From Tsukamurella asaccharolytica (lineage in GTDB: Bacteria; Actinomycetota; Actinomycetes; Mycobacteriales; Mycobacteriaceae): 64,000 bases of DNA. A program made the translations under genes and the position numbers. The notes under the pieces were generated by a model. The model saw only the letters and a list, made by a program, of their open reading frames with translations. It had not been told where the DNA came from and searched no databases. Of this stretch, positions 26,203-34,603 are shown piece after piece (within the stretch, counting starts at the first letter, position 1; every line of letters starts with the position of its first letter). The stretch lies in NCBI RefSeq assembly GCF_007858435.1, contig NZ_VIGW01000001.1:372001-436000 (forward strand), read 5' to 3'.

Positions 26203-29200
26203 CCCCCACTTCTCCGACGAACCCCTGACCCGCCGCGCAGGCGCGTGGGCGTTCGTCGCCCTGCTCGCGCTGAGCTTCCTCACCGCGCCCGGCAAGATCG
26301 TCGCCGACACCAAGCTCGATCTCACGGCCAACCCCATCGGGTTCCTGGCCCGCGCGGCCAACGTGTGGTCGAGCCAGTCCCCGCTCGGTCAGGTGCAGAA
26401 CCAGGCCTACGGCTACTTCTTCCCGCACGGCGCCTTCTTCGCGCTGGGCCAGCTGCTCCACGTCCCGCCGTGGATCACGCAGCGCCTGTGGTGGGCGCTG
26501 CTGCTGTTCGCGGGCTTCTGGGGCATCGTCCGGCTCGCCGAGGCGCTGCGCACCGGCTCGCGCGGCAGCCGGGTCGTCGCGGCCACGGCGTTCGTGCTGG
26601 CGCCGCAGGTGCTCACGACGCTGGGCGCGATCAGCTCCGAGACCGCGCCGGTGATGCTCGCGCCGTGGGTACTGCTGCCGCTGGTCCAGCTGCTGGAGGG
26701 CGCGGACGTGCCCGTCCGGAACCTGGCCGCGCGCTCGGCCGTCGCGGTCGCGCTGATGGGCGCGGTCAACGCCGTGGCCACGGGCCTGGCGTGCGCCGTC
26801 GCCGCTCTCTGGTGGCTGCTGCATCTGCGCTTCGGCGCGGGCACCCGCCGGTTCTGGACGTTCAGCGCCTGGTGGGCGGTGTGCGTCGCATTGGCGACCA
26901 CGTGGTGGATCGTGCCGCTGCTCATCATGGGGCGCGTCAGCCCGCCCTTCCTCGAGTTCATCGAGTCCGCGCGCGCGACGACGCAGTGGGCGTCGGTGCC
27001 CGAGGTACTGCGCGGCACCACCTCGTGGAGCCCGTTCATCTCCGACGAGCGCGCCGCCGGCGCCATGCTCACCACCGCACCCGCCGCAGTCGTCGTCACC
27101 GGCCTGGTCGCGTGCGCCGGCATCGCCGGCATCGCCATGCGCCGGATGCCCCAGCGCGGAGTCTGGGCGACGGTGCTGCTGGTCGGGCTGGCGGGAATCG
27201 GCGCGGGCTACGCGAGCGGCCTCGGCTCCCCCTTCGCCGAGCCGGTGCGGGTCTTCCTCGACAGCGTCGGCGCACCCCTGCGCAACGTCTACAAACTCGA
27301 GCCCTTCCTGCGGTTGCCGCTGGTCCTGGGCATGGCGCACCTGCTGGCCCGGGCGCCGCTGCCCGGCACCGTCGGCCTGGCGAAGGTCCGCCGGGCGCTC
27401 GCGCACCCCGAGCGGGATCGCCTCGCGGCCGGCGCCCTGGCCGTGGTCGTGGTGCTCGCACTGGCGGGCGGCATGGCGTGGACGGGCAAGCTCGCGCCCC
27501 GCGGCCCCTACTCCGCGATCCCCGACTACTGGTCGCAGACCGCGGACTGGCTGTCGGCGCACGCGGGCGGAACCGCACCCGGCCAGGCCCGCGCCGAGCG
27601 CGCCCTCGTCGTGCCGGGCGCGCCCTTCGGCGCACAGCTGTGGGGCCTCACCCGCGACGAGCCGATCCAACCCCTCGCCGAGACGCCGTGGGCGGTGCGC
27701 GACGCGATCCCGCTCAACCCGCCCGGCGCGATCCGCGCCCTCGACTCGGTACAGCGGCTGTTCAGCGCCGGCACCCCGTCGGCCGGCCTGGCCGCGACAC
27801 TGCGCCGCCAGGGCATCTCCTACCTCGTGCTCCGCGCCGACCTCGACCCCGCGACATCGCGATCAGCCCGGCCGGCCCTGGCACGCGCCGCGATCGAGGG
27901 CTCGCCGGGGATCAGCGAGGTCGCGCGGTTCGGCCCCGACATCGCTCCCCCCACCGTCGAGAAGGTGGTCGTCGACTCGGGATTGCGGCCGCCGCTGCCC
28001 GCCATCACGATCTACCGCGTCGACGGGGCCGCTCCCACCGGCCCGTACCTCGCCGACGCGGCCTCCATGCCGCGCGTCGCGGGCGGGCCGGAGGCGCTGC
28101 TGGGGCTGCAGGCCGATGCGGCCGCGTCGGGCCGGCGCGAGCTGGGCGCCGCCCTGCTCGCCTCGGACGCGGAGGCCGCGGGCCTGCCCGCGGGCCCGCT
28201 GACCGTCACCGACACGCCCAAGCGCCGGGAGACCGACTTCGGCCGCGTCGACGACCACAGCTCGGCGATCCGCACCGTCGACGACCCGCGGCGCACCCTG
28301 AACCGCCTGCCCGACTACCCGGCGGCGGGCCTCGTCGACGGGACCTGGGAGGGCGCGACCGTCTCCGCGTCCAGCTCCGCCGCCGACGCCACGCAGCTCG
28401 GCACGGTGCTACCCGGCGCGGGCACGGCCGCCGCAGTGGACGGCGACAAGAACACCGCGTGGGTCTCGTCGGGCCTGGATCGCGCGATCAACCAGTGGCT
28501 GCAGTTCACGCTGCCCGAGCCCCGCGCCGACCTGTCGGTGACGGTGACCGTCGGTCGCGCGCTGGGCCCCGCGGTCACCCGCCTGCTCATCACGACCGAA
28601 GCGGGCACCGTCTACTCCGATCCCGTGACGGCAGGCACGCCGATCACGCTGGTCGCACCGTCGGAGCCCACTCGCTGGCTGCGGATCACCGCCGCCGAGA
28701 CCGCGGACCGATCGTGGGGCAACCAGTTCGCGATCTCCGAGGCCGAGCTCGCGGACACGCGGTCGGGGAAGGCGATCCCGGCGCGGCACGATGTCGCGCT
28801 GCCCGCTTCCGGGCCGGCGCAGCGCTGGGTGTTCGGGCAGGACACGATGGGGCGCACCGGCTGCGTCGTGACGCCCGGCGAGAACGGCGCACCGGGCCCG
28901 GTGCAGTGCGCCGACATCGCGATCGGGCCGGAGGAGCCGGGGCCGCTGCGGCGGACCATCGACGGGCCCGGGGCGGCCGCGGTGACCCCCTCGCTGACGG
29001 TCCGCGCGCGGCCGGGCCAGGCGCTGTCCTCGCTGCTCGGGGCTCCGGGCGCGCCGTCGGCGGTCGCGGAATCGGCCGTCGGCGACGGCCGGGCGAGCTC
29101 CGCCGCGGCGGTGGACGGCGACCCGAACACCGTGTGGTCGGCGCCGCAGTTCGTCACCGAGCCGACGTCGCCGAAGCCGGTGCTGCGGCTGAGGCTGCCG

Positions 29201-30478
29201 TCGCGGCAGGTCGTGGGCGGCCTCACGCTCCGCCTGCCGCGCGGAGAGGCGCCCGCCCGGCCCACGCGGATCGCCGTCGACCTGGGGACCGGCCGCCAGG
29301 TCCGGGAGCTGCCTGCGGGGGACACCGTCACCGTGAAGGTCGATCCGGCCGTGACGGATACGATCTCGATCTCGCTGCTCGACTGGGACGAGCGGATCAA
29401 CATCAACGACTTCGGCTTCCCGGAGAAGATGGCGCCCGGGCTGGCCGAGGTGCGGCCCGTCGGCCCCGACGGTGCCCCCGTCCCCGGTTCGGAACCCGCG
29501 TCCGCGGACCGTCGGATCGTGGTGCCGTGCGAGACCGGTCCGACGGTGCGGATCGGCGAGAGGGAGCTGCGCCTGCGGATCGAGGCCGGGGCGCGGGAGC
29601 TGCGCGACGGCGAGCCCGTCCGCGCTGTGGCCTGCGATCCTGCGCCGGTGCCACTACCGGCGGGACGGACGCAGATCGTGGCGACGCCCGGGCCTGCGTT
29701 CAGCGTGGACTCGCTGTCGCTGGACACGCCCACGGCGAACGAGGCGGCGGCGCGGGACGAGAGCGCGCGGGTGCAGAGCTGGACCCCGGACCGCCGGGTG
29801 GTGACCGTCGGCCGCGCCGACGCCGACCAGGTGCTGGTGGTGCCCGAGAGCCGTAACTCCGGGTGGGCGGCGACGGGGCCGGACGGCGCAGCCCTCCGCG
29901 CGGTGACCGTGAACGGGTGGCAGCAGGGCTGGGTCGTGCCCGCCGGGACCGACGGCGCGGTGACCCTGCGGTTCGCGCTCAACGCCCCGTACCGGATCGG
30001 ACTCTTCGGCGGGCTCGCGCTGCTGGTGATCCTCGCCGCGCTGGCGCTGGTCCCCGGCTCCCGGCCGCGCGCCGAGGCCGGACCCCTGCGGGCGTGGCAG
30101 CCGGGTATCGCGGCCGGCCTCGGGATCGGCGTGGTCGCCTTCGTGCTCAGCGGCTGGCCGGGGCTCGCGCTGTGGGCGGCGGCGGGCCTCGCGACCTGGG
30201 TGGTCTCCGGGCTGCACGTCTCGGCGGACCGTCGGGCGGCGATCCGGGTGTTCGGCGCCTCCGGGTTCGTGCTGGCGGGGATGCTGCTGCTCGCGACGGG
30301 ACCGTGGCACGCCGAGGCCGGCTACGTGGGCCACGGCCCCTGGCCGCAGGGCCTCGCGCTCACCGGCGTGCTGCTGATGGCCTGGTCGACGGTGCCGCCC
30401 GCCCGGATCCTGCGCCGGCGCGGCGGTGGCGGGCCGGCGGCCGATGATGCCGATGGGGCCGGCGGGGCCGCGCGCTGA
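26189..30478 (+). CDS. aftD: Alpha-(1->3)-arabinofuranosyltransferase AftD
   Basis: A 1429-residue GT-C glycosyltransferase. An N-terminal hydrophobic region with about ten membrane helices (residues about 10-430) carries the lumenal loop acidic residues expected of GT-C enzymes. A long extracytoplasmic part follows, with repeated discoidin/CBM-like segments (VDGDKNTAWVSSGLDRAINQ at about 750; VDGDPNTVWSAPQF at about 970), then several C-terminal helices (GLFGGLALLVILAALAL onward). It adds alpha-1,3-arabinofuranose branches from decaprenyl-phospho-arabinose to arabinogalactan/lipoarabinomannan. GTG 26189 overlaps the DUF2613 gene. Length and context match Rv0236c (1400 residues). Confidence 0.95.
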   Translation: MPTSSPHFSDEPLTRRAGAWAFVALLALSFLTAPGKIVADTKLDLTANPIGFLARAANVWSSQSPLGQVQNQAYGYFFPHGAFFALGQLLHVPPWITQRLWWALLLFAGFWGIVRLAEALRTGSRGSRVVAATAFVLAPQVLTTLGAISSETAPVMLAPWVLLPLVQLLEGADVPVRNLAARSAVAVALMGAVNAVATGLACAVAALWWLLHLRFGAGTRRFWTFSAWWAVCVALATTWWIVPLLIMGRVSPPFLEFIESARATTQWASVPEVLRGTTSWSPFISDERAAGAMLTTAPAAVVVTGLVACAGIAGIAMRRMPQRGVWATVLLVGLAGIGAGYASGLGSPFAEPVRVFLDSVGAPLRNVYKLEPFLRLPLVLGMAHLLARAPLPGTVGLAKVRRALAHPERDRLAAGALAVVVVLALAGGMAWTGKLAPRGPYSAIPDYWSQTADWLSAHAGGTAPGQARAERALVVPGAPFGAQLWGLTRDEPIQPLAETPWAVRDAIPLNPPGAIRALDSVQRLFSAGTPSAGLAATLRRQGISYLVLRADLDPATSRSARPALARAAIEGSPGISEVARFGPDIAPPTVEKVVVDSGLRPPLPAITIYRVDGAAPTGPYLADAASMPRVAGGPEALLGLQADAAASGRRELGAALLASDAEAAGLPAGPLTVTDTPKRRETDFGRVDDHSSAIRTVDDPRRTLNRLPDYPAAGLVDGTWEGATVSASSSAADATQLGTVLPGAGTAAAVDGDKNTAWVSSGLDRAINQWLQFTLPEPRADLSVTVTVGRALGPAVTRLLITTEAGTVYSDPVTAGTPITLVAPSEPTRWLRITAAETADRSWGNQFAISEAELADTRSGKAIPARHDVALPASGPAQRWVFGQDTMGRTGCVVTPGENGAPGPVQCADIAIGPEEPGPLRRTIDGPGAAAVTPSLTVRARPGQALSSLLGAPGAPSAVAESAVGDGRASSAAAVDGDPNTVWSAPQFVTEPTSPKPVLRLRLPSRQVVGGLTLRLPRGEAPARPTRIAVDLGTGRQVRELPAGDTVTVKVDPAVTDTISISLLDWDERININDFGFPEKMAPGLAEVRPVGPDGAPVPGSEPASADRRIVVPCETGPTVRIGERELRLRIEAGARELRDGEPVRAVACDPAPVPLPAGRTQIVATPGPAFSVDSLSLDTPTANEAAARDESARVQSWTPDRRVVTVGRADADQVLVVPESRNSGWAATGPDGAALRAVTVNGWQQGWVVPAGTDGAVTLRFALNAPYRIGLFGGLALLVILAALALVPGSRPRAEAGPLRAWQPGIAAGLGIGVVAFVLSGWPGLALWAAAGLATWVVSGLHVSADRRAAIRVFGASGFVLAGMLLLATGPWHAEAGYVGHGPWPQGLALTGVLLMAWSTVPPARILRRRGGGGPAADDADGAGGAAR

Positions 30479-30510
30479 GCCGCGAACTGAGCCGCGAACT
30501 GAGCCGCGAA
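30475..30510 (+). repeat. Three tandem 12-bp repeats giving three in-frame stop codons after aftD
   Basis: CTGAGCCGCGAA is repeated exactly three times (30475, 30487, 30499). Because 12 is a multiple of 3, each copy supplies a TGA in the aftD frame (30476, 30488, 30500). Confidence 0.85.
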
Positions 30511-30602
30511 GGCGGACATGGTCGCGCAGCGCAGCCATGCGTGGGGCGCATACCCGCCGGATCAGCCCGGCAGCGGACCCTGCAGCTGCGACCAGTCCGA
30601 CG

Positions 30603-30690
30603 TCGTCCCCAATGCCACGTTCCGTCCCCCACCGGAATCCGTTCGCCTCGTGGGGGACCAGCCGTCCCCCACGCCCCGTTCGGTCCCCCG
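30603..30690. repeat. GTCCCCCAC hairpin repeat, locus A
   Basis: An intergenic array of a unit of about 60 bp between the convergent aftD and acyltransferase genes. GTCCCCCAC occurs at 30624-30632 and 30664-30672, with the complement GTGGGGGAC at 30650-30658; the last two form a 9-bp stem with a 5-base loop. The spacer GCCACGTTCC / GCCCCGTTCG before each GTCCCCC is also repeated. A clearly related array is found at 43311-43500. Confidence 0.75.
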
Positions 30691-30745
30691 CACTACGCCG
30701 CACGGACCGGCGGTCATGCGCGGCACGCATGACTTCCGTGCGGAC

Positions 30746-31942
30746 CTACCGCCCCACCGGCGCGACGAGCGCCAGGGCGGCGGCGGACCGTCGGGCCTCG
30801 TGGCGGGCCAGCCAGCGGCGGGCCGGCTCCTCCACCCAGGCGTAACTCAGTGCCGCGACGGCAATGGAGAACACCAGCGTCAGCACGGTCACCTTCGCGA
30901 AGGCACCGCTGAAGGGGACGATCGCGAACAGCGGGAAGATCGCGGTGAGCACCACGAGGTGCCAGATGAAGATCCCGTAGGACCAGCGGCCGAGCGCGAG
31001 CATCGGTCCCGATCCCAGCCAGCGCGAGGGCTCCGACGCCGGCGCCAACACGAGCGGCGCCAGCAGGAGGAAGCCGAGCACCCCGCCGAGGCCCATGCGG
31101 ACCGCGAACTGCCAGGTCTCGGGGGTGTCGAGGGTCACCGGGCCGCCGAGCGGCGTGCAGATGACCGCGAACACCACGAGCGCAGCGGGCCAGCACAGCC
31201 GGCGCCGCGCGAGCCGCCGCACCGAGCCGAAGTGGGACGCCGGCGCGCTCACGATCTCGGCGAGCACGATGCCCGCGACGAACCACGGCACGTACGAGGG
31301 CAGCCAGTTGTGGTGGTTCAGCCCCGGCGGCAGGGGCAGCGCCGCGCCGACCCACGCCCAGCTCAGTGACACCGCCGCCACGGCGAGCAGCACCGGCACC
31401 CGCCACCGTGCCGCGGCTCCGCGCAACCGCGCCAGCCCCAGCGCGGCCAACGGCAGTAGCAGGTAGAACAGCATCTCGACCGAGAGCGACCACATCTGCG
31501 TCAGGCCGTCGGTGAGCGAGTAGGGCACGAAGACCTGGGTCAGAGTGAGGTTCGCGAGCCAGGTGGAGCCCGACGGGGCCGCCGACCGCGGCAGCAGGGC
31601 GAGCGCGACGATCGCGACCACGAGGTACGCCGGCATGATCCGCACGAGCCGCGATCGGTAGTACCGCCCCGTCGGCGGACCGTCGGATGCGGACCACGCG
31701 GCGCGGGCGTGCGCCCGCCAGAGCAGGAAACCCGACAGTCCGAAGAACAGGGCGACCGCCATGTCGAACCGGCCCCACACCCGTCCCGCCACCGAATACC
31801 CCACCTGACCGGTCTGGAAGGCGGTGTGAGTGAGCAGTACGGCGATGGCCGCGCAGGCGCGCATGCCCTCGAGTGCGGGCACGAATCCGGCCGCACCCGC
31901 AGGCCGCGCAGCTGCGAGGTGACTGGTCCCGACGGTGCTCAT
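30746..31942 (-). CDS. Acyltransferase 3 family membrane protein
   Basis: A 398-residue integral membrane O-acyltransferase with about ten helices. The catalytic-type histidine lies early (LEGMRACAAIAVLLTHTAF) and R-Y-Y-R-S-R-L-V-R-I-M-P follows helix 3, both hallmarks of the family. Such enzymes move acetyl, succinyl or longer acyl groups onto envelope sugars or lipids. Position beside the DUF3068 gene matches M. tuberculosis Rv0228. A TAGATT box lies 9 bases before the ATG, suggesting a leaderless or near-leaderless message. Confidence 0.9.
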   Translation of the reverse strand: MSTVGTSHLAAARPAGAAGFVPALEGMRACAAIAVLLTHTAFQTGQVGYSVAGRVWGRFDMAVALFFGLSGFLLWRAHARAAWSASDGPPTGRYYRSRLVRIMPAYLVVAIVALALLPRSAAPSGSTWLANLTLTQVFVPYSLTDGLTQMWSLSVEMLFYLLLPLAALGLARLRGAAARWRVPVLLAVAAVSLSWAWVGAALPLPPGLNHHNWLPSYVPWFVAGIVLAEIVSAPASHFGSVRRLARRRLCWPAALVVFAVICTPLGGPVTLDTPETWQFAVRMGLGGVLGFLLLAPLVLAPASEPSRWLGSGPMLALGRWSYGIFIWHLVVLTAIFPLFAIVPFSGAFAKVTVLTLVFSIAVAALSYAWVEEPARRWLARHEARRSAAALALVAPVGR

Positions 31943-31951
31943 CGTCCACCG

Positions 31952-31957
31952 AATCTA
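31952..31957 (-). promoter_or_regulatory. -10 element of the acyltransferase gene
   Basis: Minus-strand TAGATT, 9 bases before ATG 31942; no clear ribosome-binding site. Confidence 0.4.
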
Positions 31958-32012
31958 CCCGCGTTTCGGCCCTCGCCCGCGCACGTGCCCCATGCCGCCC
32001 GGGCACCACCTG

Positions 32013-32018
32013 TAGGCT
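32013..32018 (+). promoter_or_regulatory. -10 element of the DUF3068 gene with leader
   Basis: TAGGCT, predicted start site near 32025, giving a leader of about 80 bases. The leader contains a possible 23-codon upstream frame (GTG 32046, TAG 32115-32117) preceded by GGAAGGGAG and overlapping the true ATG at 32108. Confidence 0.35.
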
Positions 32019-32107
32019 CGGGTACTTGGAAGGGAGCGCGACCACGTGCCCCGACGGCGTGTGCGAACCACGGACGCGCCCCGCAAGACATGTGAGGAGA
32101 CACTTCG

Positions 32108-33445
32108 ATGGCGGTAGGCCGTAGCCGGCTGGCACGCGTTATCGGTCCGATCCTGATCTTCTTGGGCGCGCTGCTGATCACGGCCGCGATCGCCGGACCG
32201 GCGTACGTCGCAGGCAAGCTGACAACGATCCCACTGGACATCGACACCACCACGGTGGCGAAGTCCGAGAAGGTCGCGGACTCCCCCGCGGACGCCGAAT
32301 TCCCGGCGAAGTCGCTCGATATGTGCTCGATCAACAGGGGTAGGGCCGTGGTCAACGAGGTCTCGGTGACCACCCAGACCCGCACGCTCGTGACCAACCC
32401 GTCGGACGAGTCCGCGATGACCGTGCAGTCCGGCAGCTCGATGGTCGTGCCCTCGATCAAGACCAACGGCGAGCCGCGGCACCCGGAGCTGACCGGCGCC
32501 GTGCAGGACAAGCGCCCCTGCGACGACGGCCTGGTGCAGGCCTGGCTCGACCGCGTGTCCCTGGACCGTGAGACGGGCCGGCCCACCGGCAGGACCTCGG
32601 AGGCCACCTACCAGCCCGGGGAGAGCACCCCGGCGGTGAAGCTCGCCGACCGCAAGGGCCTGCAGTACCGCTTCCCCGCGGGCACTACGCAGGACGGGAA
32701 CTACGAGTTCTTCGACCTGATCACCCGCAGCAACGTTGGCCTGAAGTTCGTCGAGGAGAAGGAGGTCAGCGGCACCAAGACGCTGCACTTCCAGGGCCAG
32801 CAGGACTGGGTGGACCTCTCCACCATCCGCGACAGCAACGACCCGACGCTGGGTACCGTTCTCACCATGCCCGCGAGCTGGTGGGGCATCGGCGGCGTCG
32901 ACCCCAGGGACGACATCACGCTGAACCGCTGGGCGAAGACCGCCGTGGATCTGTGGGTCGATCCGACCTCGGGCGTCATCGTCGACCAGTCGCTGCACTA
33001 CACCCAGCAGTTCCGCCTGCCGGGCCAGGTCGCGCCCAACACCCCGAGGCCGGTCCGGGACTTCAAGCTCGACGTCTTCGACGCCAAGCAGCGCTGGACC
33101 GATGCGACGGTCCGGTCGCAGGCGGAGGTCGCGAAGTCGGCGCAGAACAAGATCGCGGTCGCGAAGTACGTGGCACCCGTCGCGGGCGGCATTCTCGGCG
33201 TCATCGCCCTGGGCCTCGGCATCTTCGCCCTGATCCTGGGCCGCAAGCCGGCCACCGCGGGCGCGGGCGGCCGCGGCCGGGACGGCGGTTCCGGTGACAA
33301 CGCTCCCACCGCACCGATCGACGAGGACCCGATCACCACGCCCGACGCGGGCGGCGATCCGGCGACGGAGGCCTTCAACGCTCAGCCGCGGCCGGACGAG
33401 TCGCAGACCGAGGCGATCGACTTCCGTAAGCGCGACGAGCGCTGA
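32108..33445 (+). CDS. DUF3068 (PorA-family) membrane protein
   Basis: A 445-residue protein with one N-terminal helix (about residues 10-35, GPILIFLGALLITAAIAGPA), a large extracytoplasmic domain (to about 355) and a second helix near the C-terminus (AGGILGVIALGLGIFALIL), followed by an acidic cytoplasmic tail. This is the DUF3068 architecture of Rv0227c, an essential mycobacterial envelope protein of unresolved function that also includes corynebacterial PorA-related proteins. Two extracellular cysteines (about 73 and 136) may form a disulfide. Ribosome-binding site GAGGAGA. It overlaps the convergent flippase gene by 71 bp at the 3' end. Confidence 0.88.
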   Translation: MAVGRSRLARVIGPILIFLGALLITAAIAGPAYVAGKLTTIPLDIDTTTVAKSEKVADSPADAEFPAKSLDMCSINRGRAVVNEVSVTTQTRTLVTNPSDESAMTVQSGSSMVVPSIKTNGEPRHPELTGAVQDKRPCDDGLVQAWLDRVSLDRETGRPTGRTSEATYQPGESTPAVKLADRKGLQYRFPAGTTQDGNYEFFDLITRSNVGLKFVEEKEVSGTKTLHFQGQQDWVDLSTIRDSNDPTLGTVLTMPASWWGIGGVDPRDDITLNRWAKTAVDLWVDPTSGVIVDQSLHYTQQFRLPGQVAPNTPRPVRDFKLDVFDAKQRWTDATVRSQAEVAKSAQNKIAVAKYVAPVAGGILGVIALGLGIFALILGRKPATAGAGGRGRDGGSGDNAPTAPIDEDPITTPDAGGDPATEAFNAQPRPDESQTEAIDFRKRDER

Positions 33446-34574
33446 CGGTCACGACCGCACCGATCACCATCACCGCCGCGAGCGCACACAGCGCCGCGGC
33501 GGTGATCATTTCCGCGGGGGTGCGCGGCAGGGTGAGCAGGATCGCCGCCTCGACCGCGACGAGGACCCACGCGAACAGCGCCAAGCGGGTGCGCTCGATG
33601 GCGATGGCGTAGAGCAGCAGCCCCTGCAGCAGGGCGAGGAGCGCGCCCTGCGCCGCGAACAGCCAGAGCAGCCCCTGGACGGGCCGGTAGTCCTCGCCGG
33701 CCAGCATGGTCGCGAGCGGGGCGCAGACCGCCGCCCCGGCGACGCACGCGAGGCCGAGGCCCGCCAGCAGCCCGACGACGGTGCGCAGCGCGCCGCGGGC
33801 CCGGCCCGGGGTCACGAGCTGCGGGTAGAAGACGACGCCGACGGCCTGCGGCAGCCAGAACGCGATCTTCGCGGCGACGGCGCCCAGGGCGTAGGTGCCG
33901 GCGGCGGCCGCACCGAGGACGGGCCGCGCGAGCAGCAGGTCGAGCGAGGCGAAGACGACGAGCACCAGCTGCACCGAGCTGGCGCCGAGCACCGCGCGCA
34001 CCCCCGCGTCCGGCCCGGCCGCGTGCCCCGCCGGGGCCCCCGCCAGCGCCCGGCCGATGGCGGCCGCGAGCAGGGCGCCCATCGTCGTGCCGAGCAGTGC
34101 CGGCGCCGGGCCCAGCAGCAGCCCCGGCACGGTGAAGACCAGCTTTCCCACGCCCGCCACGCCGAGCAGGGCCGCGAGCCGCCCGAACCGGCGCTCTCCC
34201 TGCAGCAGCCCCTGCTCGACGGCGAGCAGGACCAGCGCGGGAGCGGCGGCCAGCGCGGCTGCGGCGGTGAGGGCGCGGGTGTGCAGGCCGGCGGCGGCCA
34301 GGGGCACGGAGACGGCGGCGAGGACCCCCGCGCCGAAGGCGATCCGATAGCCGAGCGCCCGCATCTGCGCAGCGCCAGCGCCGCGGACGACCTGCCGCGC
34401 GACCACGGTCTGCAGCGCGAGCGCCGGCACCGCGAGGATCAGCGACAACTGCAGGAGGGACGCGAACTCGCCGTATCCGGCGGGCCCGAGCCAGCGGCTC
34501 GCGGGCAGGTGCACCAGGTAGGAGCACAGGTTGGCCAGCATCGAGCCGACCGTGACCCACGCCAAACCTCGCAT
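33375..34574 (-). CDS. Polysaccharide/lipid flippase-like membrane protein (MATE/MVF fold)
   Basis: A 399-residue, extremely hydrophobic protein with about 12 predicted helices. LGPAGYGEFASLLQ at helix 1-2 is the typical RfbX/MurJ-type oligosaccharide flippase signature. It probably moves a lipid-linked sugar across the membrane, fitting the surrounding envelope genes. It is divergent from the Rv0226c-like gene with only 29 bp between starts. The 3' end runs 71 bp into the opposite-strand DUF3068 gene. CACAAT lies 6 bases before the ATG as a possible -10 box. Confidence 0.82.
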   Translation of the reverse strand: MRGLAWVTVGSMLANLCSYLVHLPASRWLGPAGYGEFASLLQLSLILAVPALALQTVVARQVVRGAGAAQMRALGYRIAFGAGVLAAVSVPLAAAGLHTRALTAAAALAAAPALVLLAVEQGLLQGERRFGRLAALLGVAGVGKLVFTVPGLLLGPAPALLGTTMGALLAAAIGRALAGAPAGHAAGPDAGVRAVLGASSVQLVLVVFASLDLLLARPVLGAAAAGTYALGAVAAKIAFWLPQAVGVVFYPQLVTPGRARGALRTVVGLLAGLGLACVAGAAVCAPLATMLAGEDYRPVQGLLWLFAAQGALLALLQGLLLYAIAIERTRLALFAWVLVAVEAAILLTLPRTPAEMITAAALCALAAVMVIGAVVTVSARRAYGSRSPRSATRPAAAER

Positions 34575-34590
34575 TCGGCCATTGTGTCAG

Positions 34591-34596
34591 TAGGCT
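34591..34596 (+). promoter_or_regulatory. -10 element of a probable leaderless Rv0226c-like transcript
   Basis: TAGGCT, 7 bases, ATG 34604. The divergent flippase gene has CACAAT at 34586-34581 on the minus strand, so both promoters occupy the 29-bp gap and the genes themselves. Confidence 0.5.
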
Positions 34597-34603
34597 CGGG
34601 TCG

